Both the position numbers and the translations under genes were made by a program. From positions 21,239,554 through 21,303,553 of the forward strand of contig JBBCBC010000024.1 in the NCBI GenBank assembly GCA_037126765.1: 64,000 nt of DNA, read 5' to 3'. The notes under the pieces are model-generated. The model saw only the letters and a list, made by a program, of their open reading frames with translations. It did no database searches and was not told the origin of the DNA. Shown one piece after another: positions 10,576 through 22,260 of this stretch. Source of the stretch: Stenogyne calaminthoides. Lineage: Eukaryota > Streptophyta > Magnoliopsida > Lamiales > Lamiaceae. The stretch's first letter is position 1. Every line of letters starts with the position of its first letter.

Positions 10576-11765
10576 GAAATTAAGACCCTTGAAGGGTGTC
10601 GAATTGAGAATTGAACTTTTTTAAAGTTCTGATAAATTAAGACCCTTGAAGGGTGTCGAATTGAGAACTGAACTTTTTTAAAGTTCTGAGAAATTAAGAC
10701 CCTTGAAGGGTGTCGAATTGAGAATTGAACTTTTTTAAAGTTCTGAGAAATTAAGACCCTTGAAGGGTGTCGAATTGAGAATTAAACTTTTTTAAAGTTC
10801 TGAGAAATTAAGACCCTTGAAGGGTGTCGAATTGAGAATTGAAATTTTTTTTTAAAGTTCTGAGAAATTAAGACCCTTGAAGGGTGTCGAATTGAGAATT
10901 GAACTTTTTTTTTAAAGTTCTGAGAAATTAAGACCCTTGAAGGGTGTCGAATTGAGAATTGAACTTTTTTAAAGTTCTGAGAAATTAAGACCCTTGAAGG
11001 GTGTCGAATTGAGAATTGAACTTTTTAAAAGTTCTGAGAAATTAAGACCCTTGAAGGGTGTCGAATTGAGAATTGAACTTTTTTAAAAGTTCTGAGAAAT
11101 TAAGACCCTTGAAGGGTGTCAAATTGAGAATTGAAAATTTTTAAAGTTCTGAGATATTAAGACCCTTGAAGGGTGTCGAATTGAGAATTAAACTTTTTTA
11201 AAGTTCTGAGAAATTAAGACCCTTGAAGGGTGTCGAATTGAGAATTGAACTTTTTTTTTAAAGTTCGAGAAATTAAGAGGTTTTTGAAGGGTGTCGAATT
11301 GAGAATTGAACATTTTTTTAAAGTTCTGAGAAATTAAGACCCTTGAAGGGTGTCGAATTGAGAATTGAACTTTTTTAAAGTTCTGAGAAATTAAGACCCT
11401 TGAAGGGTGTCGAATTGAGAATTGAACTTTTTAAAAGTTCTGAGAAATTAAGACCCTTGAAGGGTGTCGAATTGAGAATTGAACTTTTTTAAAAGTTCTG
11501 AGAAATTAAGACCCTTGAAGGGTGTCAAATTGAGAATTGAAAATTTTTAAAGTTCTGAGATATTAAGACCCTTGAAGGGTGTCGAATTGAGAATTGAACT
11601 TTTTTAAAGTTCTGAGAAATTAAGACCCTTGAAGGGTGCCGAATTGAGAATTGAACTTTTTTAAAGTTCTAAGAAATTAAGACCCTTGATGGGTGTCGAA
11701 TTGAGAATTGAACTTAATTAAAGTTCTGAGAAAATAAGACCCTTGAGGGGTGTCGGATTAGAAAC
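10576..11765 (+). repeat. Tandem array of about 21 hairpin-rich repeats
   Basis: About 21 units of 57-61 bp, each built from GACCCTTGAAGGGTGTCG, AATTGAGAATTGAAC and CTTTTTTAAAGTTCTGAGA. Two parts of every unit are near-perfect palindromes (ACCCTTGAAGGGT and GAACTTTTTTAAAGTTC). Length differs mostly in the T run. One unit near 11275 is altered (AAGAGGTTTTTGAAGGG), and the last two degrade. The array lies between pol and the 3' end of the antisense ORF, the usual place for tandem repeats in Tat-like elements. Confidence 0.95.
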
Positions 11766-12466
11766 CTGTTCGTTGAAAGGTGTTAAAGACAATAAAGACC
11801 TCGGAAAATGAGGGGTTTATTCGAGAAATCTTTTTTGAGATGCACAAAATTTTGAAACAGATTAGCCAAGAAGGCAGAAACAACGATTCCGGGGGGGAAG
11901 GACCTCGGGAGACTTAAGAGATTGCCCAGGAGGAGGCAACATATCTAACTTCACGAGATTTGTGAAACTTAGAGGTATTCGTGTGAACCCTTTTTAAGTG
12001 CCTACTTAAAAACTTTTTGCATATTGAGAGTGAGAAGTGTACTCAAACTATGGACAATTGATTGAATGCATATTTAGATGTTGTTTACGGATGATTTTGT
12101 TTATGAATAACTAGGCAATATTTGAACATGTTCGAATCTTTGTTCCTGCCTATCTTATTAAACATATAAGTATCAGGCATCGTGTTGAAATAAAATGATT
12201 CGTGACACACGAATAAAAGCATAAAAAGCACATAATTCATAGGAGAGAAAGGGGGTCATGCCTACAAAGCAAAAGGTACCCAGGCTACCTTCAGTGTCAG
12301 AGACAGGAAGGGATGGCCTGGAATGCTGTTCATCAAAAACCACCGGGTAACCCACCTAGTCAGAAGCAGGGATCGGTGATCCAAGGGAAATCACAAGTAA
12401 TTTAGAAGAGATGGGCATAGCACTTCAAGTAGAGTATTAAACAGAAGAGTTCAAAAGTAGAAACAA
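11766..12466. other. Gypsy-1 spacer between repeat array and aORF
   Basis: Non-coding on both strands as far as I can read. It would form the 3'UTR side of the antisense ORF, whose stop is at 12467-12469. Confidence 0.6.
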
Positions 12467-13555
12467 CTAAGAAGCTGGTACTTGACCATCCGGGGGTGGA
12501 GCAGCCGACGTCTCCTCCATCTCCGTGAGTTGAATAGAAGGAGCCGCTCCCAGCACTGGCACCTGAGAGGTTGTCGCCTTGACCGGATCACTTAGAGTTC
12601 TTTCAGAATAAGAAGGGGAAACGTGTTGTAGAGGGCAAATGGGAGTGGGACAAGGAACTAAGTCCTCCAGCCCACGAACCTTTTGCCGAAGCTTTTATAC
12701 TTTCTCATTAATGAGGGGCAACCACCATTTCTCCTCAACATCACCCTCAGCATTGCCTTTGAAGAAGTTGGGAGGGTCCACCGCTTGTAGGGCCTTCTGC
12801 TTGCCATAAGTTCCCGCGAACTCAGGAGCTTCCCTCTGGGCCACCGCTGCATCGAAACCACTATAGAAAAAATACTTGACATATATCAAACAGATAACTG
12901 GCATGTTGATGGTACTCTTCGATCAGGAGCTTTTGGAGTGAATCAAGAAATTACTGGCCAACCTCGAACAAAGTAGCCAAGCACATCTGGGCCCCTTGAA
13001 CTCGAGCCTCCTTGGCTATCGTGTCTTCTAGAGAAAGCCGTGACAATAGTCGAGCCTGAGCATCCTTCAAAGAGTTCTCCGCCACGGCCAAATCCACCTC
13101 CGGGTGGTGTTGCAGGCATCTAACTTCTTGACAGTAGCCTCAAGCTTACGGACCTGAGCTTGGGCAATTGAATGCTTCTTCTTTTCAGAGGATAGAGAGT
13201 CTTCCAGGGAATTTATCTGAGCTGAGAGCTGAGCCCCTTCATACTTAGACAGGTTGGAAAGCAACACCCCGAGCTACACATAAAAAAAATGAGACAGAGA
13301 TATACTGAATGAGTCAAAATACACATAGAATTGTAAGGCATGAGAGAGGTTGAGACGCCAAACCTGAGCATAATAATCTGAGATCAATTTCTGTGTCTCC
13401 TCCCCGCTTAGGAGTTGTAATTTAGTAGTCTCTTCCGATGAGAGAGCCCTACCAAAATAACGAATTCCTGAGGAAGTGGGATGAGGATCTTCTCCGATCT
13501 CGATAGGAGTGTCGGGACCCCCCGCAGACTGATGAGTGCGATACTTACGATGAAC
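12467..13555 (-). pseudogene. Gypsy-1 antisense ORF, 3' half (coiled-coil and tail)
   Basis: Continues the aORF begun at 23312 on the minus strand, resuming where Copia-1 is inserted. Exon 2 continues from 13555 to 13364 with YFGRALSSEETTKL and the acidic, Ser/Pro-rich stretch before it. An apparent intron (13363-13274, GT...AG) leads to an exon that reads LGVLLSNLSKYEGAQLSA and a heptad-rich coiled coil (QINSLEDSLSSEKKKHSIAQ). A frameshift near 13110 and a TAA near 12697 break it. The tail ends with a stop at 12467-12469. In relatives of this family the C-terminal half is a coiled coil after the N-terminal conserved domain; its function is unknown. Confidence 0.75.
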
Positions 13556-15394
13556 TGTTGGGATTATACTGGAAAGTATGCTTTTACTTTGTATAATCGA
13601 AACTGAATTTTCAGACTTATTTACTGAAATAAATTGTTTATCACCGATGCTTTAAATATTATAGAATGTTACATATATTTACTGCATAACTGTTCAATAA
13701 GTCGTACGTGTTACATTGTAGTTAATTTAGTGATACCAGATCACAGAAGATTAAATTAACAGTCCCTTATAACTAAAAGTACACCATTCACGACCTAAAT
13801 GGAAATGAACAACCCATCGTGAAAGGTTGAAGTGTAAGGCTCAGATTGGCTTGTCTTGACCAAGAGATTACACTAGTGCATGACTGATGCACTGAATAGG
13901 ACCTACAGGAGGATAAATTCTTCAGAACTGAACAAGGAAGAATTAGACCTCAGTGGTTCGTTATTTCTTAATCTTCGTCCCTTAAATAGGATCACGTGGG
14001 ATTGGTAACTATTGCTTTGACTTATCATGGGTAGTGAATCAATGAGATTCAATACTTTTTATCTTAGGCAATATTATTAGTCACATGTGATTGCTAAGAT
14101 TTAATACGAAGAATCGTGTGCAAGTACGCTTGTTCGATTTGCCCCTTGGGAGGTTCATAAGCTTTATCATACCAAATCTTGCAAGTGGAATTAGTTTTCG
14201 GTATGGATAATAATGTTGAACCGTTCCTTGACCAAGGACAAAAAATAATTAATTAACGGAAAGCTATTTAAGTGGCTTGAATTAATTAATGGGCTAGATA
14301 ATCTTAAACACGGGAAATAATGACCGGGAGCCATATTGACTGTAATATGGGTTAAGATGGATAGTGCAATATTAATTATGTAGTGGGATTAATTAATATT
14401 TATGGGCTTGAATTATATTGTGGCTCAATATTAGATATTCAAGGTCCATTAGAAGGTCCAATCTTAATTCTCCTAAAGGCCCCCTGAGTAGCCCAACATA
14501 TAGTCCATTAACTAAAAAGTGATTAAAATAAAATAAATATTGTTGCTTATTTTTCCATGAAATATTTCGAAATTTATAGATAAAATTGGGAGAAAGATTT
14601 TCTTTGAATTTTGTTATGGAATGAAGATATGTATTCTTGGAATACAAGTTTATCTCATTAAATTCAAGAAATCTCCCACTTGGGTATCTATAAGGAGTTT
14701 TTCGAAAAATTAGAAAATAAAGGGCAAGAAAGATTTTCTTGATTTTCTTGAAAAGATATTATGGAAGATATGTATTTCTTGAAATACAAGAATATCTCAT
14801 AAATTCAAGAAGATTCAAATCTTGGTTTCTTGCAAGCCATTATTTTCGAAAATTCCATACATATAGAGTAGGTGGGATTTTTGTGGAATATTATAATTAT
14901 GGGAAAAAGAATATAGGAGATATATTCAAGATTTCTTGGAGATCAAGAAAAGATTTTCCCACATTGTTTTATCACAAAATTTTTTACCAACCCTGTCTCT
15001 ATAAATAAGGGATGATTCTTTCATTCCCAAGTACAATTCCATGTGCTGGAAAAATTAGTAAATCCACAAAGGTGGTGCAACATATTTTATTTTCCTTTTG
15101 TTAAATCGTTCACAAGAATCCTTCCACGGATAGTCGAGCGAGGGCTAAGGGAATACTTGGGAAGTCCTTAAGGTTAGTCTATTAAACCCACGATTTGCCC
15201 ATCAGAAGAGGAATGCGTTCACATAAACTCGTAGAATTTCATGCGTAGGTTTTCGTGAATTATTATATGCATGATATGTTGTTGGATTATTATTTGAATT
15301 AATATAGGATTAATTCATGCTAGTAATAATTAAAGAATTAAATTTGTATTTAAATATTCACCCCGAATAGATCTATGCAACTTATTCCCCAACA
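13556..15394 (+). repeat. 5' LTR of Copia-1
   Basis: Starts TGTTGGGATTATACTGG and ends TTCCCCAACA, with TATAAATA at 15000-15007. From about 14029 it matches the 3' LTR closely. The first 470 bases or so after TGTTGGG have no partner in the 3' LTR. Confidence 0.9.
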
Positions 15395-15396
15395 AC

Positions 15397-15408
15397 TGGT
15401 ATCGAGCC
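15397..15408 (+). other. Primer-binding site of Copia-1 (one base short)
   Basis: TGGTATCGAGCC lies two bases after the LTR. The usual plant Copia site is TGGTATCAGAGCC, complementary to initiator Met tRNA; one A is missing here. Confidence 0.8.
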
Positions 15409-16874
15409 ACGGTTTGACTCTGAATTTTTAAAGTGTAATTTAATTCATTGGCATTAAATTTGAAATTGGATAGTAGAATTGCTAGATCTTTTTTGCGGGT
15501 ATCCAATTTTCATGGAGTTTAATGTGTTTATGCATGCATATAAACTGCGGTTTTTTAATTCGATTAGATTCGGATTCGTTTTGCCTCGTGAGAAAATCCA
15601 CTAGTAGATTAGAATTTGTTTGATTTGATCAATGTAATACTAGTCTAGATCTAGGTTTATTTATTTTTTGTAAATAAATTGTGTAGGATCGAAAGCGAGG
15701 ACGGAGATGAAGAATTAAAGGACAAAATCCGACTGTGCGTGGCGGTAGGTGGCGCTATGTTATGCACGCATGGAGTAAAGCGTGGCGAGGTCGAGTCTTG
15801 CCGAACAGGCATGCCTTGTATACAGGCGGCCTGACCGCGTCGACAAGAATCGGGCCATGCAGCGGACCGAGCTGGATGCCAGACTGAGGTGGCTACATGG
15901 GTCTGGGCCGATGTCGCGTCTTGTGACTGGGCCAGCGTCTTGTGATATGTCAGATACGAATCATGTCGCCGTTTCTTTTACTGCCGAGACATCTTGCGAA
16001 ATCTTGTGGTTGTGACCACCCGGGCGATTGCAAGGTTGAAAATTTGGTTTAGGCAATGCGTGACGCCATATCTGGCGTCATGCGCAAGGAAGCCGTTGGC
16101 GTGGCATTCGAGGCAAGTATTTTTTTCGAGACGATCGAGTGGGAGAAATTCGAGGGGGGGTTTCTTCAAAATCAAGCCAAAAAAATCAAACCATGACAAT
16201 TGGATAATTTGTGCCCAATATGTTTATTTTTTACATTTTGCTTGATTTATTTGTGCTTTCTTATGCTTTATTTAATTTGTTTAAATGTGTTTGCATGAGA
16301 ATTGCCCAAAATGAAAAATCTCACCTTCAAAATTACTAAGTATGTTTAAATAATTAATTGACAATTTTACTCCGGATAATAAAATTGAATTAATTTTGAC
16401 CTCCATGATTTATTTATTTGTGAATTCTTTTGGGGAAATTCCCCAATCGACTGGATCAAAAGATAGCTTTCACATGAATGAATTCAAGCGGATGATTGTG
16501 GGTTATTACTAGTGGCGACGATGACCCTCCCCACGAGGCTCGATCAAAGCAAAATAATAATCCTATATTTAATCATGGTTATTACTTAGGTATAAAATCG
16601 ATATGCATATACTTCTCCGAAGTCCCTGTCAATTTTATATTGGTAAAGTGGGAGCCAACTATTAATCTGGATATTAAAGGTTTATGCTTCGTTCTTGTTT
16701 GTAACTGCTTGAATGTGTTTAAATAATGACCCACCCCACGTGGCTTATTTAAAGCTGTTTTTGAGATGTTGGGCGATCGTGTTCATATTTTTTTTGAGAT
16801 TTTAATATGATGCATGTGATCGAACCTTGTGATATATTTGTGCTTATGCATGTTATTATTTATTTCGGTTCATC
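15409..16874 (+). other. Copia-1 untranslated leader
   Basis: No Copia domain can be read between the primer site and the gag ATG at 16875. A GC-richer part at about 15720-16150 contains random open frames on both strands, none resembling a known family. Confidence 0.6.
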
Positions 16875-17700
16875 ATGTCGCAACCTTTTAATCCACTATT
16901 CAATATACTAAAAGACAATTTGCTCATCAAGAAAATTTTGTTGATTGAAATCGAAAAACTCACTATTGTCCTCCTTTGACAAAAGCCATAAGCGGGTTTG
17001 ACCACACCTAAACCGGATAAACCATCGGATGAGTCCACTAAATCGGTTAAGAAAAGAGTATCTTTGTTGGGAGCGGTCTAACGAAATGGCAAAGTGTACC
17101 ATCTTGGCTTTATGTCGGATGTGTTGCAACACCAACACCGGAAGCGTTGAGACATTGCGGAAATCATGACTAGTCTTAAAGCGATGTTTCAACATCGAAC
17201 AGGTGTGGCTCGTCGGATCACCATGAGGACTTGCTCTCTATGAAAATGGTGGAGGGAGGCGCGCGAAGGGAGCACGTTCTCGGATGATGGCTCGCCTTAA
17301 TAAGCTTGAGGTACTTGGCTGAATACGATATCGAGACCCAAATCGATTTCGTGCTCCACTCTCTGCTTAAAAAGTTTTGAACAATTCGGGTTGAACTACC
17401 GGATGAATAATCGAGAAGTTCTCGATGCGAGATCTGTTGCAAGCTTTAGTCTACAGAGAAGGCGATATTAGCGCGAAGATCCAAGCCTTGGTGGCAACGG
17501 ACCTTCTTCTTCTTCTAGACCAAGGGGTGGTAAGAACAAGAAAAGGAACAAAGGCCACAAGCAAGTGAACTCAAGTGTTGCCAATGGCAAAAGATAAGGT
17601 GAAGAAGGATGGTGGAGTGAACAAGCCGGCTAAGGGAAGTGCTTCAAGCTGCGGTGAAAGGACATTGGAGGTCACTGTTCGGACCAAAAGGGATGGAAAT
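16875..17700 (+). pseudogene. gag: Copia-1 gag (broken)
   Basis: The ATG at 16875 opens with MSQPFNPLFNILKDN, typical of plant Copia Gag. Later pieces in shifting frames include IMTSLKAMFQHRTGVARR, a MKMVEGG...REGST segment, and EVLG followed by DIETQIDFVLHSLLKKFEQF, the usual order of the UBN2-type Gag domain. A zinc knuckle (CFK...GHW) near 17640 is scrambled by small indels. Gag would coat the RNA in virus-like particles. Many one-base shifts make it a pseudogene. Confidence 0.8.
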
Positions 17701-19060
17701 AAAAGGTAATTCTCGCGACTAGTTGTTGAAACTTGTTTAGCGTATGCCTCCCATTTGTCGGTGGTGGATCGGGATCCACTAATCATGTTAGTTTCACATT
17801 ACAGGGGTTCAGCGGACGACAACTTAGTGAGAGTGAGGTCTTCATCACCTTTGGCGATCTTCTACGAGTGGCGGTGAAGCGATGGGAGAAGTGCACTGTC
17901 TTTTGAAGACAAAGTTTTAATTTTGAGATGTTCTTTACGTTCGGATTTTAGAAAGAATTTGTTTTCAAGTTTCTAAACTTTTATGATGGATATTAGGTTA
18001 CTTTTTAATAAAGTTGTTACCATTTTTCTTTTCGATAAATTTATCTCGTCATGGAGCGTTGATGAATTATCTCTATACAATTAATCATGCACACCACTCA
18101 CGAAATGTATCCTATAACACATCAAGCTGTTTTCCGAGAAAGAAAAACGTTCATCGGGGCGTGAGCAGAGACACTTCTTTGGCATCTAAGATTAGGTCAT
18201 ATAAATCTAAAAAGAGGATCAAAGGTTGGTGAGAGGCGGTTCACTAGAGCTTCTCCAAGTTGAACCGATTCCAACTGCGAATCATGTTTGGAGGGTAATA
18301 TGACCAAGAAGGCATTGGAGCCAAGGGAATAGGGCCAAAGAAGTGTTAGAGATCGTTCGCACGGATGTATGTGGTCGATGTCAACCAAAGCAAAGAGGAG
18401 GTTATGAGTAATTTTATTGATGATTACTCGAGGTAAGGTTACATTTTTCCTTATGAAGCATAAATCTGAGACTTTTGAGAAATTCAAAAATTTTTTAAGG
18501 CTCAAACAGAGAATCATAGGAAAAACGCGTATCAAGTCTCTGATCCGATCGTGGGGCGAATACCTCAACGATGAGTTTTTGAACCACTTATCGATGAAGG
18601 GATTGTATCCCAACTCATTTGACCGAGAACCCTCAACAAAAGCGGGGTTGCTTGAGGCGAAGAAAGCGAAATTCTTTTGGAAAAGGTTAGATCAATGATG
18701 AGTTCGCGGATCTTCCCGAGTCGATTCGGGGTCATGCCTTGAAACAACGGCTTACATTCGAACTTGGTGCCATCCAAATCGGTTCCCAAAACTCCCAAAG
18801 AATTGTGGACGGTATGCAAAGCCTAATGTGAGACACATGAGAATTTGGGGGTGTCCGCCCTCGTGTTGGACAAGGAAGCCGCCCGTAAATTGGATCCTCG
18901 ATCGAAGTAAGGTTGTTTGTAGGATACTCAGGAACAAAAGGGTGTATGTTCTATAGTCGAAAGATCAAAAGGTGGTCATCGGACCCATTTTAGATTTTGG
19001 AAGAAGACTATATGAACAAAGAAAACCGAAAGTGAGATTACCTTAAATGAGCTTAGAGGG
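17701..19060 (+). pseudogene. pol: Copia-1 protease and integrase region (broken)
   Basis: Near 17740-17790 a VETCLAYASHLS stretch followed by a damaged W-V-D-S-G-S-T-N-H pattern marks the aspartic protease. Integrase parts follow: a YFIDDYSRY-type stretch and FLMKHKSETFEKFKNF at about 18415-18500, then, in other frames, the integrase end and linker at about 18740-19060 (PKTPKELWT, RIWGCP, LDKEAA, FVGYS, SRKDQKV). The order protease-integrase before RT defines Ty1/Copia. Confidence 0.8.
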
Positions 19061-19086
19061 CAAACTTGATTACCAATCTGTGCTAG

Positions 19087-20778
19087 ATGATATACCAAAG
19101 CGATACATTTTCACAACAGGAGCCTCGTCGTAGTGGGAGGGTTGTAAGAACTGCCGAGAGATTCATGGGAATAGGAGAGTCCTCGGACTTGATTCTGGAC
19201 AAGGCGAATCGGACCCATGGACATATGACGAGGCACTCCAAGATAAGATTGCAGATTCTTGTCAAAACAAACAATGAAAGCGAAATGGGTTCTATGTTTC
19301 ATAATAGAGTATGGGAGCTAGTCGAACCACTTAATAACGGGTCAAACCCATTGGATGCAAGTGGGTATATAAGAGGAAAAAAGAGGACCGAAGCGGGAAG
19401 GTTGAAACCTTTAAAAGCAAGACTAGTGGCGAAAGGTTATACTTTCGAAAAAGTGATCGATTATGAGGAAACTTTTTTAGCGTGAGCCATCCTTAAGTCC
19501 ATCCAAGTATTCTCTTATCGATTCTTTTGCGCATTTTGACTTTGAAATCGGCAAATGGATGTCAAGGCGCTTTTTCTTAAACGGAAGTTTTGATGAAGAG
19601 ATCTATATGCAACAAACCCAAGGTTTCATTGAAGCAGTCAAGAACACCCGGTTTGAAGCTCAAGAGGTCCATTTACGGACTCGAAAACAGCATCGAGCTT
19701 GGAACCAATCTTTTGATCATGTTATAAAGTCTTACGGGTTTGATCAAAACGAGTTTGAAAGTTTGTGTATAAAAAAGCGTGTCGGAAGCTGCATTGGTAT
19801 TCTTAGTACTATCGTAGATGACATTTCGATCATCGGGAATGATGTGAAGGTGTTATCGACGTAAAGGCATGTCTTTCAAAAACATTTTGATATGAAGGAC
19901 TTAGGGAAGCGGACACATCCTTGGGATCAAGATCACTTTCGAGATCGCAAGAAAAGGATGATAGGCTTATCGAAGCTTCATACATAGACCTTTGTCTTGA
20001 AACGCTTCAAAGATGCAAGATTCAAGAAAGGATTCGTACCTTCGGGCTTGGAATCCATCTATCAGAAAATGTCCCCTAAGACGCAAAAAGGAGATAGATG
20101 ACATGAAATGCATTACTTATTAGCCGGCAATCGGAAACCTTATGTATGCAATCTTTGTGTGTATGAGACCAGGATATCCTTTGCTTTGCCGTAGGCATGG
20201 TAGCAAGATATCAAAGTAACCAGGGGAAAGAGCATTGGATGACGTTTAAAAACATTACAAAATATCGAAAAGAACTCGGGATAGAATGTTGATTTATCGA
20301 TCGAGATACTCAATCCCCATTTACATGGACTCGGATTTCCAATCGGACTTAGATTCGTAAAACTATCTCTGCCTCGGTTAGTGTGTTTCATTTGGGAAGT
20401 GTAGCCATCAAATGGACGAGTGTGAAGCGAAATGCATCATCGACTCAACCATGGAGATCGGGTAAGTAGTTGCTTTGTGAAGCGGTGAAAAGAACCGATT
20501 TGGCTCTGACCTTCTTAGTGGACTTGGATGGAGTTCGAATTTGTCTAGCAATATTTGCTAAAGGCGATTTACAAATTCAAGGAACCAAGAGTTCACGAGT
20601 CAAACAAAGCACACTAAAGGAAAGACATCTTATCGAGAAATCGTTAAGAGATGAGATATAGATGTGGCAAAGATGGCGTCTAAGGACAACCTTGATTCAT
20701 TCACAAAGTGCGCCTCTGAATACATTCGAGAGACATGTGGAAGGAATGGGTGTCAAGACCGTTGCCAATCTGCTTTGA
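19087..20778 (+). pseudogene. pol: Copia-1 reverse transcriptase and RNase H (broken)
   Basis: RRSGRVVRTAERFMG opens the pre-RT linker. RT landmarks are RLKPLKARLVAKGYTFE and IDYEETF (about 19380-19480), then MDVKALFLNG and EEIYMQQTQGF (19557-19625). The catalytic pair is retained as IVDDISIIGNDVK (relatives YVDDILLIGND) near 19810. RNase H pieces run from about 20310 to a TGA at 20776-20778 (SDFQSD, SVKRNA, TMEIG-like, then VEGMGVKTVANLL). Several stops and shifts lie between them. Lineage within Copia is not assigned. Confidence 0.83.
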
Positions 20779-20875
20779 GTATAAGTGGGAGAAATTATTA
20801 GGTTCGTGTAGGTGACATTAGATGTCACGGACTATACAAGACATGTTGTAGTATACTTAAAAGCAGACTTTGAGT

Positions 20876-20888
20876 ATAAGTGGGAGAT
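20876..20888 (+). other. Polypurine tract of Copia-1
   Basis: ATAAGTGGGAGAT abuts the 3' LTR. A near-copy (TTTGAGTATAAGTGGGAGA) occurs about 95 bases upstream, right at the pol stop. Confidence 0.7.
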
Positions 20889-22260
20889 TGTTGGGTAGCG
20901 AATCAATGAGATTCAATACTTTTTATCTTAGGCAATATTATTAGTCACATGTGATTGCTAAGATTTAATACGAAGAATCGTGTGTAAGAACGCTTTTGTT
21001 CGATTTGCCCTTGGGAGGTTCATAAGCTTTATCATACCAAATCTTGCAAGTGGAATTAGTTTCCGGTATGGATAATAATGTTGAACCGTTCCTTGACCAA
21101 TGACAAAAGATATTAATTAACGGAAAGCTATTTCAGTGGCTTGGATTAATTAATGGGCTAGATAATCTTAAACACGAGAAATAATGACCGGGAGCCATAT
21201 TGACTGTAATATGGGTTAAGATGGATAGTGCAATATTAATTATGTAGTGGGATTAATTAATATTTATGGGCTTGAATTATATTGTGGCTCAATATTAGAT
21301 ATTCAAGGTTCATTAGAAGGTTCAATCTTAATTCTCCTAAAGGTCCCCTGAGTAGCCCAACATATAGTCCATTAACTGAAAAGATGATTAAAATAAAATA
21401 AATATTGTTGCTTATTTTTCCATGAAATATTTCGAAATTTATAGATAAAATTGGGAGAAAGATTTTCTTTGAATTTTTTTATGGAATGAAGATATATATT
21501 CTTGGAATACAAGATTATCTCATTAAATTCAAGAAATCTCCCACTTGGGTATCTATAAGGAGTTTTTCGAAAAATTAGAAAATAAAGGGCAAGAAAGATT
21601 TTCTTGATTTTCTTGAAAAGATATTATGGAAGATATGTATTTCTTGAAATACAAGAATATCTCATAAATTTAAGAAGATCCAAATCATGGTTTCTTGCAA
21701 GCCATTATTTTCGAAAATTCCATACATATAGAGTAGGTGGGATTTTTGTGGAATATTATAATTATGGGAAAAAGAATATAGGAGATATATTCAAGATTTC
21801 TTGGAGATCAAGAAAAGATTTTCCCACATTGTTTTATCACAAAATTTTCGACCAACCTTGTCTCTATAAATAGGGGATGATTCTTTCATTCACAAGTACA
21901 ATTCCATGTGCTGGAAAAATTAGTAAATCCACAAAGGTGGTGCAACATATTTTATTTTCCTTTTGTTAAATCGTTCACAAGAATCCTTCCACCGGATAGT
22001 CGAACGAGGGCTAAGGGAATACTTGGGAAGTCCTTACGGTTAGTCTATTCAGCCACACCGTTGCCATCCCAAGAGGTACGTTCACGTAAACTCGTAGAAT
22101 TCCTCATGCGTAGGTTTTACGTGATATATTATATGCATGATATGTTGTTGGATTATTATTTGAATTAATATAGGATTTTTTCATGCTAGTAATAATTAAA
22201 GAATTAAATTTGTATTTAAATATTCACCCCGAATAGATCTATGCAACTTATTCCCCAACA
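20889..22260 (+). repeat. 3' LTR of Copia-1 (internally deleted)
   Basis: Begins TGTTGGGTAGCGAATC and ends CCCCAACA, with TATAAATA at 21865-21872. It matches the 5' LTR but lacks about 467 bases just after the initial TGTTGGG. The two flanks of the missing segment in the 5' LTR both end in GGG, which suggests a microhomology-mediated deletion. Confidence 0.9.

Larger units (their letters stand above)
13556..22260 (+). mobile_element. Copia-1: Ty1/Copia LTR retrotransposon nested in Gypsy-1
   Basis: LTRs at 13556-15394 and 20889-22260 both begin TGTTGGG and end CCCCAACA. They flank a TGGTATC-type primer site and gag, protease, integrase, RT, RNase H in Copia order. The flanks TGAAC (13551-13555) and CGAAC (22261-22265) look like a 5-bp target duplication with one mismatch. 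The insertion lies inside an exon of the Gypsy-1 antisense ORF. Coding parts are riddled with stops and shifts, so the copy is not autonomous. Confidence 0.93.

Noticed and set aside
10576..11765. CRISPR-like regular repeat array
   Set aside because: There are no unique spacers: the whole unit repeats, and the context is a plant LTR retrotransposon.
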